The position numbers were made by a program, and so were the translations under genes. A stretch of 64,000 nt of DNA from the NCBI RefSeq assembly GCF_018687195.1, contig NZ_CP061321.1, positions 1,178,001 to 1,242,000 on the forward strand, given 5' to 3'. Positions 18,187 to 26,743 of the stretch are shown here, in pieces (within the stretch, counting starts at the first letter, position 1; the number at the start of each line of letters is the position of its first letter). A model generated the notes under the pieces. That model was not told the origin of the DNA. It saw only the letters and a list, made by a program, of their open reading frames with translations, and made no database searches. The DNA comes from Polynucleobacter sp. MWH-UH2A (GTDB lineage Bacteria; Pseudomonadota; Gammaproteobacteria; Burkholderiales; Burkholderiaceae).

Positions 18187-19074
18187 CTACTCAGCAATCG
18201 TAGCAACGGTATTGTTCTGGCGAGCGTTAACCAGCACCACTCCGGTCATCGTTAGGCACAATCCTAGTGCCATCATGAGGGTAAATGGCTCATCAAATAA
18301 GCACCACGCCATTAGGGCGGTGGTTGGAGGCGTCAGGTACAACAAACTTGTTACCTTGGTAGCCGCTCCTTTGCGAATCATCATAAATAGGAGGCTGATT
18401 GAGCCAATTGACAGCGGGAATATCGCCCATAACAAAGCAGTGATAACAGAGGCATTCCAGACCATCACCCCACTCTCAAAGTAATACATACAGAAGAAAC
18501 ATAAAACAGCTGAGACACCAAACTGAATCGAAGAGCCAGCCCTCAAATCAAAAACGGGGCAATACTTCTTTTGATACAGAGTGCCAAACGTGATCGATAA
18601 AAGCGCAATGAACGCCAAAACGTAACTTGCCAAAGGAATGTGCGCAAAACCAATCTTTTCTGCTACCACCAAAGCAACGCCAGCAAATCCAAAGCACAAA
18701 CCAATCCACTGACGAGGCGAGACCTTTTCTGAAATCCAGGCAGCAAACCATGCTGTTAATATCGGCTGCAAACCCACAATAATTGCCACTAAGCCAGCAG
18801 TCATGCCAAGCCTGACGGCGAACCACACGCCCAACAAATATCCAAATTGCAACAGTATGCCTGCTATCGCAATATGCTTAATCTGAGTCCAACTGGGCCA
18901 TGTAATACGCCAAACCAAACTTAGCGCTGCCATCGCAGCGAGTACGCCACTAAAGCGCCAAAACAGAAAAGTAGCTGGCTCTACGTAAGGCATTGCTAGG
19001 CGCGCAATTACAAACCCTGTACTCCAAATCAACACAAAAATGGGTGCAATAAAATTGTCTAAACCTAGCTTCAT
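18187..19074 (-). CDS. EamA/DMT-family transporter
   Basis: A 295-residue inner-membrane protein with about ten transmembrane helices in two EamA repeats, the layout of drug/metabolite transporters such as RhaT/YdcZ-like exporters. The N terminus (FIAPIFVLIWSTGFVIARLA) carries the typical WSxxF motif. The second repeat ends with TALMAWCLFDEPFTLMMALG and LCLTMTGVVLVN. The substrate cannot be told from sequence. It stands alone between pbpG (same strand, about 80 bases downstream) and the divergent phasin gene. Confidence 0.88.
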   Translation of the reverse strand: MKLGLDNFIAPIFVLIWSTGFVIARLAMPYVEPATFLFWRFSGVLAAMAALSLVWRITWPSWTQIKHIAIAGILLQFGYLLGVWFAVRLGMTAGLVAIIVGLQPILTAWFAAWISEKVSPRQWIGLCFGFAGVALVVAEKIGFAHIPLASYVLAFIALLSITFGTLYQKKYCPVFDLRAGSSIQFGVSAVLCFFCMYYFESGVMVWNASVITALLWAIFPLSIGSISLLFMMIRKGAATKVTSLLYLTPPTTALMAWCLFDEPFTLMMALGLCLTMTGVVLVNARQNNTVATIAE

Positions 19075-19289
19075 GGGTAACTTACTGAAAATATTGATTT
19101 TTTTAAATTAACTCCCCATTTTAGGCTTTTTCAGATCATTCAAGTCACCAAGCGATCTACATACAGTTAGGGTCTTTGATGATGCGACGCAATATACAAG
19201 CTTTATAATTGTCCGTATAAGTTAGTTGATCCAATTTCCTCAAAGGGTCATACTGAAGACAGTAACCTAGACCAAAGAAAGGGTCTGCA

Positions 19290-19823
19290 ATGAACTTAAC
19301 TCCAGAACAAATCGCAGCAGCGCAAAAAGCCAATTTAGAAACTTTGAGTGGCTTGACTAACCAAGCGTTGCAAAGCATCGAAAGATTGGTTGAGCTGAAT
19401 TTAGCAATTGCCAAACAAAGCTTAAGTGATAGCGTTAATAATGCCAAAAAGGCATTGGAAGTAAAAGATATTCAACAACTTCTCGCCCACCAGGCCGCAA
19501 CAGTACAACCTATTGCTGAGAAAATTATTTCTTATAGCCGTCACCTTTATGAATTGGCGCATGAGACGCAAGATAGTTTTACTAAGTCTGCAGAAAAAGA
19601 ATTTGCAGCAGGTCAAAAGAAAATGAATGCATTGGTTGAAGAGTGGACTAAAAATGCACCCGCTGGATCTGATGCTGCCGTACAAGCACTGAAGCAAGCA
19701 ATCGCCTCAGCAAACAATGTATTTGAAACCAGCCAAAAGGCTGTTAAGCACGCAGTTGAAGTTGCTCAAACCAATATCAATACTGCAGCTGATGCAGTTA
19801 CAAAAACAACCAAGAAGAAATAA
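19290..19823 (+). CDS. Phasin family protein (polyhydroxyalkanoate granule-associated)
   Basis: A 177-residue, almost entirely alpha-helical and amphipathic protein, with PF09361-type phasin features: LTPEQIAAAQKANLETLSGL at the start, LVELNLAIAKQSLSDSVNNA in the core, and an alanine/lysine-rich tail ending in TKTTKKK. Phasins coat polyhydroxybutyrate granules, control their size and stabilise them. GAAAGGG lies nine bases before ATG 19290. The 215-base region upstream has a TATAAT at 19204-19209 but no convincing -35. The gene ends at a strong terminator. Confidence 0.9.
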   Translation: MNLTPEQIAAAQKANLETLSGLTNQALQSIERLVELNLAIAKQSLSDSVNNAKKALEVKDIQQLLAHQAATVQPIAEKIISYSRHLYELAHETQDSFTKSAEKEFAAGQKKMNALVEEWTKNAPAGSDAAVQALKQAIASANNVFETSQKAVKHAVEVAQTNINTAADAVTKTTKKK

Positions 19824-19860
19824 GTAAGAACACGAGTGCCTACTAAGGTGCTGTTATAAG

Positions 19861-19885
19861 AAAAGCCCCGAAGATCGGGGCTTTT
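19861..19885 (+). terminator. Intrinsic terminator after phasin gene
   Basis: A ten-bp stem AAAAGCCCCG (19861-19870) pairs with 19876-19885 around a five-base loop and ends in a T-run, about 38 bases after the phasin stop codon. Confidence 0.9.
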
Positions 19886-19975
19886 TACTTACTTCAGGCA
19901 CTCACTGCATGAGCTAAGATCTGTTCATTTGCAAAAATATACTCCGCTCAGAAGCCCAATACTCAAATACTCAAA

Positions 19976-20347
19976 ATGACGAAACTCTTTAGTCGAGATA
20001 AACTTCTAGCCTTAGCAAGCGCAAAGCATCAGGAAAAGTGTCCTGAGTGCCAATCTCTCACTTGCGAAGGTTGGGAAAGCATTCCTGGCGGCTATGAAAC
20101 CAAAACTCTGGAGTGCATTGGCACACTACGATCGGAAGATAACCCAGAATGCTGGGAGGAATACCATCCGAATGGCACAGACCTGTGGTCAAAGAATGCC
20201 CCAATAGCGATCCAGTTTCATCCCTACAATAAATCAGACGTATACCAGTGCAAAAAATGCGCTTCTAAATATCTCCGATACCTAGAAGCTGGCGGGTACT
20301 ATGTTGATGAGCGCATACGAGAGTTAAAAGCAGAGCTTATTTCATAA
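19976..20347 (+). CDS. Conserved-looking hypothetical protein with two CxxC pairs
   Basis: I do not recognise this 123-residue protein with certainty. It has two cysteine pairs, CPEC at about residues 22-25 and CKKC at about 92-95, with two further cysteines between them (TCEGW, TLECIG), so it probably binds zinc. It is acidic in the middle and has no signal peptide or membrane helix. It lies between two intrinsic terminators (19861-19885 and 20356-20385), so it is likely a single-gene transcription unit. Function unknown; a small zinc-ribbon protein is the safest description. Confidence 0.7.
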   Translation: MTKLFSRDKLLALASAKHQEKCPECQSLTCEGWESIPGGYETKTLECIGTLRSEDNPECWEEYHPNGTDLWSKNAPIAIQFHPYNKSDVYQCKKCASKYLRYLEAGGYYVDERIRELKAELIS

Positions 20348-20355
20348 AGCTTTAT

Positions 20356-20385
20356 AAAAAAGCCCTGATTGGTCGGGGCTTTTTT
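20356..20385. terminator. Bidirectional intrinsic terminator
   Basis: AAAAAAGCCC (20356-20365) pairs with GGGCTTTTTT (20376-20385) around a ten-base loop. T-runs on both strands allow it to end both the upstream plus-strand gene and the minus-strand pyruvate dehydrogenase operon. Confidence 0.88.
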
Positions 20386-20415
20386 GTTTACTACCCTGCG
20401 AATAGTGCTTACACC

Positions 20416-22197
20416 TTACGCAGGTTTCTTTTTGACTGGCGGCAAATCTGTGCAATGACCATGCGCCGCTTCTGCAGCCAAGCCAACAGATTCACCAAGG
20501 GTTGGATGAGGATGAATGGTTTTACCAATATCAACCGCATCAGCACCCATCTCAATGGCAAGACATACTTCGCCGATTAAGTCGCCGGCATGAGTGCCGA
20601 CGATACCGCCACCAATGATGCGATGAGTCTTAGCGTCAAAAATCAGCTTTGTGAAACCTTCATCGCGGCCGTTTGCAATCGCACGACCACTAGCAGCCCA
20701 TGGGAATAAACCTTTTTCATAGGCGATACCTTGGGCTTTGCATTGCTCTTCGGTCAGGCCTGCCCAAGCTACCTCTGGATCAGTATATGCAACTGAAGGA
20801 ATTTGCTTGGCATCAAAGTAAGACTTCTCACCAGCGGCAGCTTCAGCAGCAACATGACCTTCATGCACGGCCTTGTGAGCCAACATCGGCTGGCCTACCA
20901 AGTCGCCAATTGCAAAAATGTTCTGAACATTGGTGCGCATTTGTTTATTGACTGGAATAAAACCACGCTCATCCACCTGAACACCAGCTTTATCAGCAGC
21001 GATTTTCTTGCCATTTGGAGTGCGTCCCACTGCAACTAACACTAAGTCATAAGTCTGGGGTTGTGCGGGCGCATTCTCACCCTCAAAGGTAACCTGGATG
21101 CCATCAGCCTTCACTTCAGCTTTTGCAGCACGAGTCTTGAGCATGATGTTTTCAAAACGACCTGCGTTGAACTTCTCCCAAACCTTTTCAAGGTCACGGT
21201 CAGCACCAGCCATCAAACCATCCATCATCTCGGCAATATCAATGCGTGAGCCAAGCGTACTGTAAACCGTCGCCATTTCTAAACCAATAATGCCGCCACC
21301 AATCACCAACATCCTTTTGGGAATACTCTTGAGCAGCAAAGCGCCTGTGCTATCCACAATACGAGGGTCTTCAGGTAAGAAAGGCAGCTTTACAGGCTGA
21401 CTACCCGCAGCGATGATGGCTTTCTGAAAACGTACCACCTCTTTCTGCCCCGTTAAGTCTTGGCCTGTACCACTGGTCAGCTCAACTTCTACGTGATTTG
21501 CATCTAGAAACTTACCAAGGCCGCGCACTACCTTCACTTTGCGCGCTTTAGCCATACCAGCTAATCCGCCAGTTAATTTAGCGATCACCGACTCTTTATA
21601 ACCACGCAATTGATCAATCTCGATCTTAGGTGCGCCAAACGTAATGCCATGTTTAGCCATCGTCTTCACCTCATCCATCACTGCGGTGGTATGAAGTAAT
21701 GCTTTTGATGGAATGCAACCCACGTTTAAACAGACGCCGCCCAAAGTTGCATAGCGCTCTACCAAAACGGTATTCATTCCCAAATCAGCACTCCGGAATG
21801 CTGCGCTATAGCCGCCAGGGCCAGCGCCAAGAACTAAGGTCTCGCATTCATGATCGACTTTGCCGTTGTACTGCCCTGCTTTTGGCGCTGGGGGCGGCGC
21901 TGAAGGCTGAGGAGTTGGGGTTGGCACTGAGGCTGGTGCAGAAGCCACCGCTGAGGTAGCACTCGCTTCAATTTCAGCGATTACCGAACCCTTGCTGACC
22001 TTGTCGCCCAATTTCACGACAATACTGGTGATCGTGCCAGCAGCATCTGCGGGCACTTCCATGGTGGCCTTATCAGACTCAAGCACCAATAGCGGCTGCT
22101 CTTTTTGAATAACATCACCCACCTTCACCAACACTTCAATTACAGGTACGTCTGCGTAATCACCAATATCCGGAACTAGAATCGTTTGCTTGGCCAT
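20416..22197 (-). CDS. lpdA: Dihydrolipoyl dehydrogenase with N-terminal lipoyl domain (PDH E3)
   Basis: A 593-residue E3 subunit that reoxidises dihydrolipoyl groups and reduces NAD. Residues 1-75 form a lipoyl domain with the lipoylation motif LESDKATMEVPAD. An alanine/proline-rich linker (about 80-110) leads to the flavoprotein disulfide reductase: FAD motif ETLVLGAGPGGYSAAFRSAD, redox-active GGVCLNVGCIPSKALLH, NAD motif RMLVIGGGIIGLEMATVYST and the C-terminal HPHPTLGE with the catalytic histidine. Lipoyl-E3 fusions are typical of betaproteobacterial PDH. Last gene of aceE-aceF-lpdA; GGAGG precedes its ATG. Confidence 0.97.
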   Translation of the reverse strand: MAKQTILVPDIGDYADVPVIEVLVKVGDVIQKEQPLLVLESDKATMEVPADAAGTITSIVVKLGDKVSKGSVIAEIEASATSAVASAPASVPTPTPQPSAPPPAPKAGQYNGKVDHECETLVLGAGPGGYSAAFRSADLGMNTVLVERYATLGGVCLNVGCIPSKALLHTTAVMDEVKTMAKHGITFGAPKIEIDQLRGYKESVIAKLTGGLAGMAKARKVKVVRGLGKFLDANHVEVELTSGTGQDLTGQKEVVRFQKAIIAAGSQPVKLPFLPEDPRIVDSTGALLLKSIPKRMLVIGGGIIGLEMATVYSTLGSRIDIAEMMDGLMAGADRDLEKVWEKFNAGRFENIMLKTRAAKAEVKADGIQVTFEGENAPAQPQTYDLVLVAVGRTPNGKKIAADKAGVQVDERGFIPVNKQMRTNVQNIFAIGDLVGQPMLAHKAVHEGHVAAEAAAGEKSYFDAKQIPSVAYTDPEVAWAGLTEEQCKAQGIAYEKGLFPWAASGRAIANGRDEGFTKLIFDAKTHRIIGGGIVGTHAGDLIGEVCLAIEMGADAVDIGKTIHPHPTLGESVGLAAEAAHGHCTDLPPVKKKPA

Positions 22198-22206
22198 GGA
22201 ACCTCC

Positions 22207-23808
22207 TTATAGCGAAGCACGACGGAAGTCGGCCAAGAGTTGCGCAATATATACATTGAATCGAGTGGCCAATGCGCCATCGATCACACGGTGATCTGCA
22301 GACAGAGACAGTGGGCAAATCAAGCGCGGCACAAATTGCTTACCATCCCAAACCGGTTTCATCGCTGCTTTGCTGACACCTAAAATAGCAACTTCCGGTG
22401 CATTCACGATTGGAGAGAAATAGGTTCCGCCGATACCACCCAAGGAGGAAATGGTGAAGCTTGCGCCCTGCATTTGATCTGGCTTTAATTTGCCATCACG
22501 TGCCAATGCGGCCAATTCAGAAGTCTCTTTGGCTAACTCAAAGATACCTTTCTTGTCTGCATCTTTAATTACTGGCACAACGAGACCCGTTGGCGTATCT
22601 GCAGCAAAGCCGATATTGAAGTATTTCTTGAGAATTAAGTCATCCCCATCTAGGGAGCTATTGAACTCTGGATACTTCTTCAAGGCGGCTACAGCAGCTT
22701 TCATCAAGAAAGCGAGCATCGTAATCTTGATACCTTTTTTCTCGTTCTCTTTGTTTGTCAGAACACGGAACGCTTCTAAATCAGTGATGTCTGCATCCTC
22801 GTGATACGTTACCGCAGGAATCATCACCCAGTTACGACCTAGGTTTGCTGCGGTAAGTTTCTTAATGCGATTTAACGGTTGGCGCTCGATCTCACCAAAC
22901 TTCGTGAAATCCACTTTTGGCCATGGAATTAAATTCAGACCACCTAAGCTTCCACCACTGGATGCTGCAGCTGAACTGCCAGCACCGCCACTCATCGCGG
23001 CTTTCACAAAAGACTGCACGTCCTCTTGGGTAATACGCCCTTTTGGACCAGATCCTTTTACCTGAGCAATTGTGACACCAAGCTCACGAGCAAACTTTCT
23101 GACTGAAGGACTAGCATGGCTTACAACAGCATCTGCTGGTGGAGGTGTATTGCTGATTGGCGGAGGTGCTGGTGCTCGCGCAATAGGCGGCTCAACTGCT
23201 CTAGCCGCTGGGGCTGCAGGAGCTGCCGATGCTGCAACTGCAGGCGCAGAAGCGCTACTTGAAGCGCCACCCAAAATGACTACCACCGATCCCTCGGACA
23301 GGGTATCGCCAACTTTCACTTTCACTTCTTTCACAACGCCGGCATGAGATGACGGAACATCCATCGTCGCTTTATCAGACTCCAGAACAACAATCGATTG
23401 TTCTTTCTCTACCTTATCTCCTGCCTTCACCAGCACTTCAATCACAGGAACATCTTTGTAATCACCAATATCAGGAACTTTCACTTCAATTGGTGCGCCA
23501 CCAGAAGCGGCCGGAGCTGCTGGTGCGGGAGTCGTGCTTGCTGCTGGAGCGGGTGCAGCTGTAGCGGCACCTTCTTCCAAAGTGATGACAACCGAACCTT
23601 CTGATAAGGTGTCACCCACTTTGACCTTCACATCCTTAACTACGCCCGTATGTGAAGAAGGCACATCCATGGTTGCTTTATCGGATTCCAAAACGACAAT
23701 TGATTGCTCTTTTTCAACCTTGTCGCCTGCTTTTACTAGCACTTCAATGACAGGTACGTCTTTGTAGTCACCAATGTCCGGTACTTTGATTTCGATTATT
23801 TGACTCAT
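22207..23808 (-). CDS. aceF: Dihydrolipoyllysine-residue acetyltransferase (PDH E2)
   Basis: A 533-residue E2 core subunit that passes the acetyl group to CoA. Two lipoyl domains (about residues 3-77 and 109-183), each with VLESDKATMDVPSSH, are joined by Ala/Pro-rich linkers to a peripheral subunit-binding domain (about 230-265: SHASPSVRKFARELGVTIAQ) and the C-terminal catalytic domain ending with LSLSADHRVIDGALATRF, where the DHR motif provides the catalytic histidine. The two lipoyl domains are almost identical in protein sequence. Nine bases separate it from lpdA and 14 from aceE. Confidence 0.97.
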   Translation of the reverse strand: MSQIIEIKVPDIGDYKDVPVIEVLVKAGDKVEKEQSIVVLESDKATMDVPSSHTGVVKDVKVKVGDTLSEGSVVITLEEGAATAAPAPAASTTPAPAAPAASGGAPIEVKVPDIGDYKDVPVIEVLVKAGDKVEKEQSIVVLESDKATMDVPSSHAGVVKEVKVKVGDTLSEGSVVVILGGASSSASAPAVAASAAPAAPAARAVEPPIARAPAPPPISNTPPPADAVVSHASPSVRKFARELGVTIAQVKGSGPKGRITQEDVQSFVKAAMSGGAGSSAAASSGGSLGGLNLIPWPKVDFTKFGEIERQPLNRIKKLTAANLGRNWVMIPAVTYHEDADITDLEAFRVLTNKENEKKGIKITMLAFLMKAAVAALKKYPEFNSSLDGDDLILKKYFNIGFAADTPTGLVVPVIKDADKKGIFELAKETSELAALARDGKLKPDQMQGASFTISSLGGIGGTYFSPIVNAPEVAILGVSKAAMKPVWDGKQFVPRLICPLSLSADHRVIDGALATRFNVYIAQLLADFRRASL

Positions 23809-23822
23809 GAAATGATCTCGCC

Positions 23823-26519
23823 TTAAACCGTCATTGGGTTTGGTTTGTTAGTGTCGATGCCATACTTCTTAATAGCCTCGGCTAATTTCTGACGATCAAA
23901 CTGGCCTGCATCAACCAAAGATCTCAGCGCAGTAATCACCACCCAGCGACGATCTACCTCAAAGAAATCACGCAGCTTCTCACGGGTATCAGAACGTCCA
24001 AATCCATCTGTGCCGAGCACCTCATAGCGACGTCCCATATGCTGAATCGCCGGACGAATTTGCTCAGCGAACAGACGCACATAGTCTGTAGCAGCAATGA
24101 TTGGGCCTGCTGTATCTTTTAAGCACTTCTCTACATGGGAGAGTGTCGGCGTTGCAGTAGGGCTCAAGAGATTAGCGCGGTGAACTGCATTCCAATCACG
24201 TCCGAGCTCTGTAAAACTTGGGCAACCCCATAAATCAGATGCAACACCCCAGTCTTTTTGCAGCATCTCTGCAGCTTCAATCACTTCACGGAAAATCGTG
24301 CCTGAGCCTAAGAGTTGTACACGTAGTTTTGCTTTGTCATCACCAACAGACTTCAGCTTATACATACCCTTAATGATGTCTTGCTCAGCACCCTTAGGCA
24401 TTGCTGGGTGTGCATAGTTTTCATTCATGAGAGTGACGTAGTAATACACGTCTTCCTGCACTTCCAACATGCGACGCATACCATCTTGAATCACTACCGC
24501 TAACTCAAAAGCAAATGTCGGGTCATAGCTAATGCAGTTTGGCACTGCAGCACTCCACAGATGGCTATGACCATCCTCGTGTTGTAAGCCTTCACCATTC
24601 AATGTGGTTCTACCTGCTGTACCACCTAGCAAGAAACCACGGCTACGCATATCGCCCGCCGCCCAAGCCAAGTCGCCAATACGTTGGAAACCAAACATGG
24701 AATAGAAGATATAGAAAGGCAACATCGGCACACCGTGTGTTGAATACGATGTAGCAGCCGCGATCCAGTCGCACATACCGCCTGCTTCATTAATACCTTC
24801 CTGCAAAATTTGACCAGACTTATCTTCTTTATAGAACATCAACTGATCATGGTCTTCAGGCGTATAGAGTTGACCCAATTGATTCCAAATACCCAATTGG
24901 CGGAACATACCTTCCATACCAAAAGTACGTGACTCATCAGGAACAATGGGTACCACACGCTTACCAATAGTTTGATCGCGCACAATCGTGTTGAGCATGC
25001 GCACAAAAGCCATCGTGGTTGAAATCTCACGCCCTTCTGTAGTCGCTTCTAGCAACGGAGTGAACGCACTTAATGCAGGCACTGGCAAACTCTCGGCCTT
25101 TGCTCGACGCTGCGGCAAGTAACCACCCAACTCCTGGCGGCGCGCCTTCATGTATTCCAGTTCTGGGCTACCTTCAGCAAACTTGACCAAAGGCATTTCT
25201 GCTAAGTCTTGGTCTTTCACTGGGATTTCAAAGCGATCTCTAAAACGACGAACATCATCGTCATTCATCTTCTTAGCTTGGTGAGCAATATTCATCGCTT
25301 CACCAGATCCGCCCATGCCGTAACCCTTAATGGTATGAGCCAGGATGACGGTTGGTTGATCCTTATGATTTACCGCAGCATGAAAAGCGGCATAAACTTT
25401 ATGAGGGTCATGACCACCACGGTTCAATTGCCAAATTTCGTCATCGCTCCAGTCGCTTACCAGTGCTTTGAGTTCAGGGGTATTAAATACTGTCTCGCGA
25501 ACATAAGCACCATTTTTTGCTTTCATGGTTTGGTACTGACCGTCAACAATCTCGCCGAGACGTTGCATCAAGATACCCTTCTTATCGCGCGCGAACAGCG
25601 CATCCCACTGACCACCCCACACTACTTTGATGACATTCCAACCTGCGCCACGGAATTCACCTTCTAACTCTTGAATAATTTTTCCATTACCGCGAACTGG
25701 GCCATCTAAGCGCTGTAAATTACAGTTAATAACAAAGATGAGGTTATCTAATTTTTCACGGCCCGCCATGCCAATGGCGCCCAAGGATTCTGGTTCGTCT
25801 GTTTCACCATCTCCAAGGAAAGCCCACACTTTGCGACCTTGCTCTTGAATAAATCCGCGATCTCTCAAGTACTTCATAAAGCGCGCTTGATAGATCGCCA
25901 TAATGGGGCCAAGACCCATAGAGACGGTTGGGAACTGCCAGAAGTCTGGCATCAACCAAGGATGCGGATAGCTTGAAATACCCTTACCGCCAACCTCTTG
26001 ACGGAAGTTATTCAACTGATCATCCGTTAAGCGGCCCAACATATAGGCGCGTGCATAAACACCAGGTGCTGAGTGGCCTTGAACAAATATCAAATCACCG
26101 CCATGCTCTGCGGATGGTGCATGCCAAAAATGGTTGTAACCCACATCATATAAAGTGGCTGCAGATTGGAATGAAGAAATGTGGCCGCCGACATTGGTGT
26201 CTTTATTAGCACGCAATACCATTGCCATTGCATTCCAGCGTGTATATGAACGAATACGATGTTCTACATTTTGATCGCCCGGTAATCGCGCTTGATTCTC
26301 AACGGGAATCGTATTGATATAAGGCGTCTCGGCATGGAAAGGTTGATTCACTCCATTGACGCGCGCATGGGATATTTGTTGATCAATCAAATAGGCAGCA
26401 CGTTGCACCCCTTCGTTGTGAATGACACCATCAAGCGCCTGTAGCCATTCTTGCGTCTCACCAGGATCGGCATCCTGTAGATTTTGTTTGCCTAAAATTT
26501 GATCTGGAACTGCAGCCAT
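23823..26519 (-). CDS. aceE: Pyruvate dehydrogenase E1 component, homodimeric type
   Basis: An 898-residue thiamine-diphosphate enzyme that decarboxylates pyruvate and acetylates the lipoyl groups of E2. Seen are the transketolase-like N-terminal segment (GGHISSFQSAATLYDVGYNH, histidine included), the TPP motif KVWAFLGDGETDEPESLGAI through INCNLQRLDGPVRGN, the pyrimidine-domain glutamate region (INEAGGMCDWIAAATSYSTH) and a full C-terminal domain (YEVLGTDGFGRSDTREKLRD). Length and order are normal. First gene of the aceE-aceF-lpdA operon, with a good sigma-70 promoter 63 bases upstream, divergent from a sensor kinase gene. Confidence 0.98.
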   Translation of the reverse strand: MAAVPDQILGKQNLQDADPGETQEWLQALDGVIHNEGVQRAAYLIDQQISHARVNGVNQPFHAETPYINTIPVENQARLPGDQNVEHRIRSYTRWNAMAMVLRANKDTNVGGHISSFQSAATLYDVGYNHFWHAPSAEHGGDLIFVQGHSAPGVYARAYMLGRLTDDQLNNFRQEVGGKGISSYPHPWLMPDFWQFPTVSMGLGPIMAIYQARFMKYLRDRGFIQEQGRKVWAFLGDGETDEPESLGAIGMAGREKLDNLIFVINCNLQRLDGPVRGNGKIIQELEGEFRGAGWNVIKVVWGGQWDALFARDKKGILMQRLGEIVDGQYQTMKAKNGAYVRETVFNTPELKALVSDWSDDEIWQLNRGGHDPHKVYAAFHAAVNHKDQPTVILAHTIKGYGMGGSGEAMNIAHQAKKMNDDDVRRFRDRFEIPVKDQDLAEMPLVKFAEGSPELEYMKARRQELGGYLPQRRAKAESLPVPALSAFTPLLEATTEGREISTTMAFVRMLNTIVRDQTIGKRVVPIVPDESRTFGMEGMFRQLGIWNQLGQLYTPEDHDQLMFYKEDKSGQILQEGINEAGGMCDWIAAATSYSTHGVPMLPFYIFYSMFGFQRIGDLAWAAGDMRSRGFLLGGTAGRTTLNGEGLQHEDGHSHLWSAAVPNCISYDPTFAFELAVVIQDGMRRMLEVQEDVYYYVTLMNENYAHPAMPKGAEQDIIKGMYKLKSVGDDKAKLRVQLLGSGTIFREVIEAAEMLQKDWGVASDLWGCPSFTELGRDWNAVHRANLLSPTATPTLSHVEKCLKDTAGPIIAATDYVRLFAEQIRPAIQHMGRRYEVLGTDGFGRSDTREKLRDFFEVDRRWVVITALRSLVDAGQFDRQKLAEAIKKYGIDTNKPNPMTV

Positions 26520-26588
26520 AACTTGTCTCCAATAGTTACTTGATTTACTTCAGTTACTTCATTGCTAGCCATTCACTCTATAGGCAAT

Positions 26589-26617
26589 ATTCTAGGAAGG
26601 TATATGGGTGTTAACAA
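26589..26617 (-). promoter_or_regulatory. Sigma-70 promoter of aceE-aceF-lpdA
   Basis: On the minus strand, -35 TTGTTA (26612-26617) and -10 TAGAAT (26589-26594) are spaced by 17 bases. Predicted start is near 26582, leaving a leader of about 63 bases before aceE. Confidence 0.6.
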
Positions 26618-26628
26618 GCAATTTTCCA

Positions 26629-26653
26629 CATAATGGGAATATTTCTCATAATG
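26629..26653. promoter_or_regulatory. Inverted repeat flanked by CATAATG direct repeats in aceE/kinase intergenic region
   Basis: TGGGAATATTTCTCA (26634-26648) is an inverted repeat with one mismatch. It is flanked by two CATAATG copies (26629-26635 and 26647-26653) 18 bases apart. It lies 12 bases upstream of the aceE -35 box, a common place for an activator or repressor. Which protein binds is unknown; the divergent two-component system is one candidate. Confidence 0.35.
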
Positions 26654-26743
26654 CGGTATTTTATTGCGCTGCACAGAAATAAGGCTTAGAAGCCTCAAAT
26701 TCGATATTTCAAGCCTCCAATAAGGCAAAATGGGTTTATATAT

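Noticed and set aside
23260-23800. DNA repeat from recent duplication of the lipoyl domain
   Set aside because: The two copies differ at many synonymous positions, so they are an old domain duplication, not a recent nucleotide repeat.
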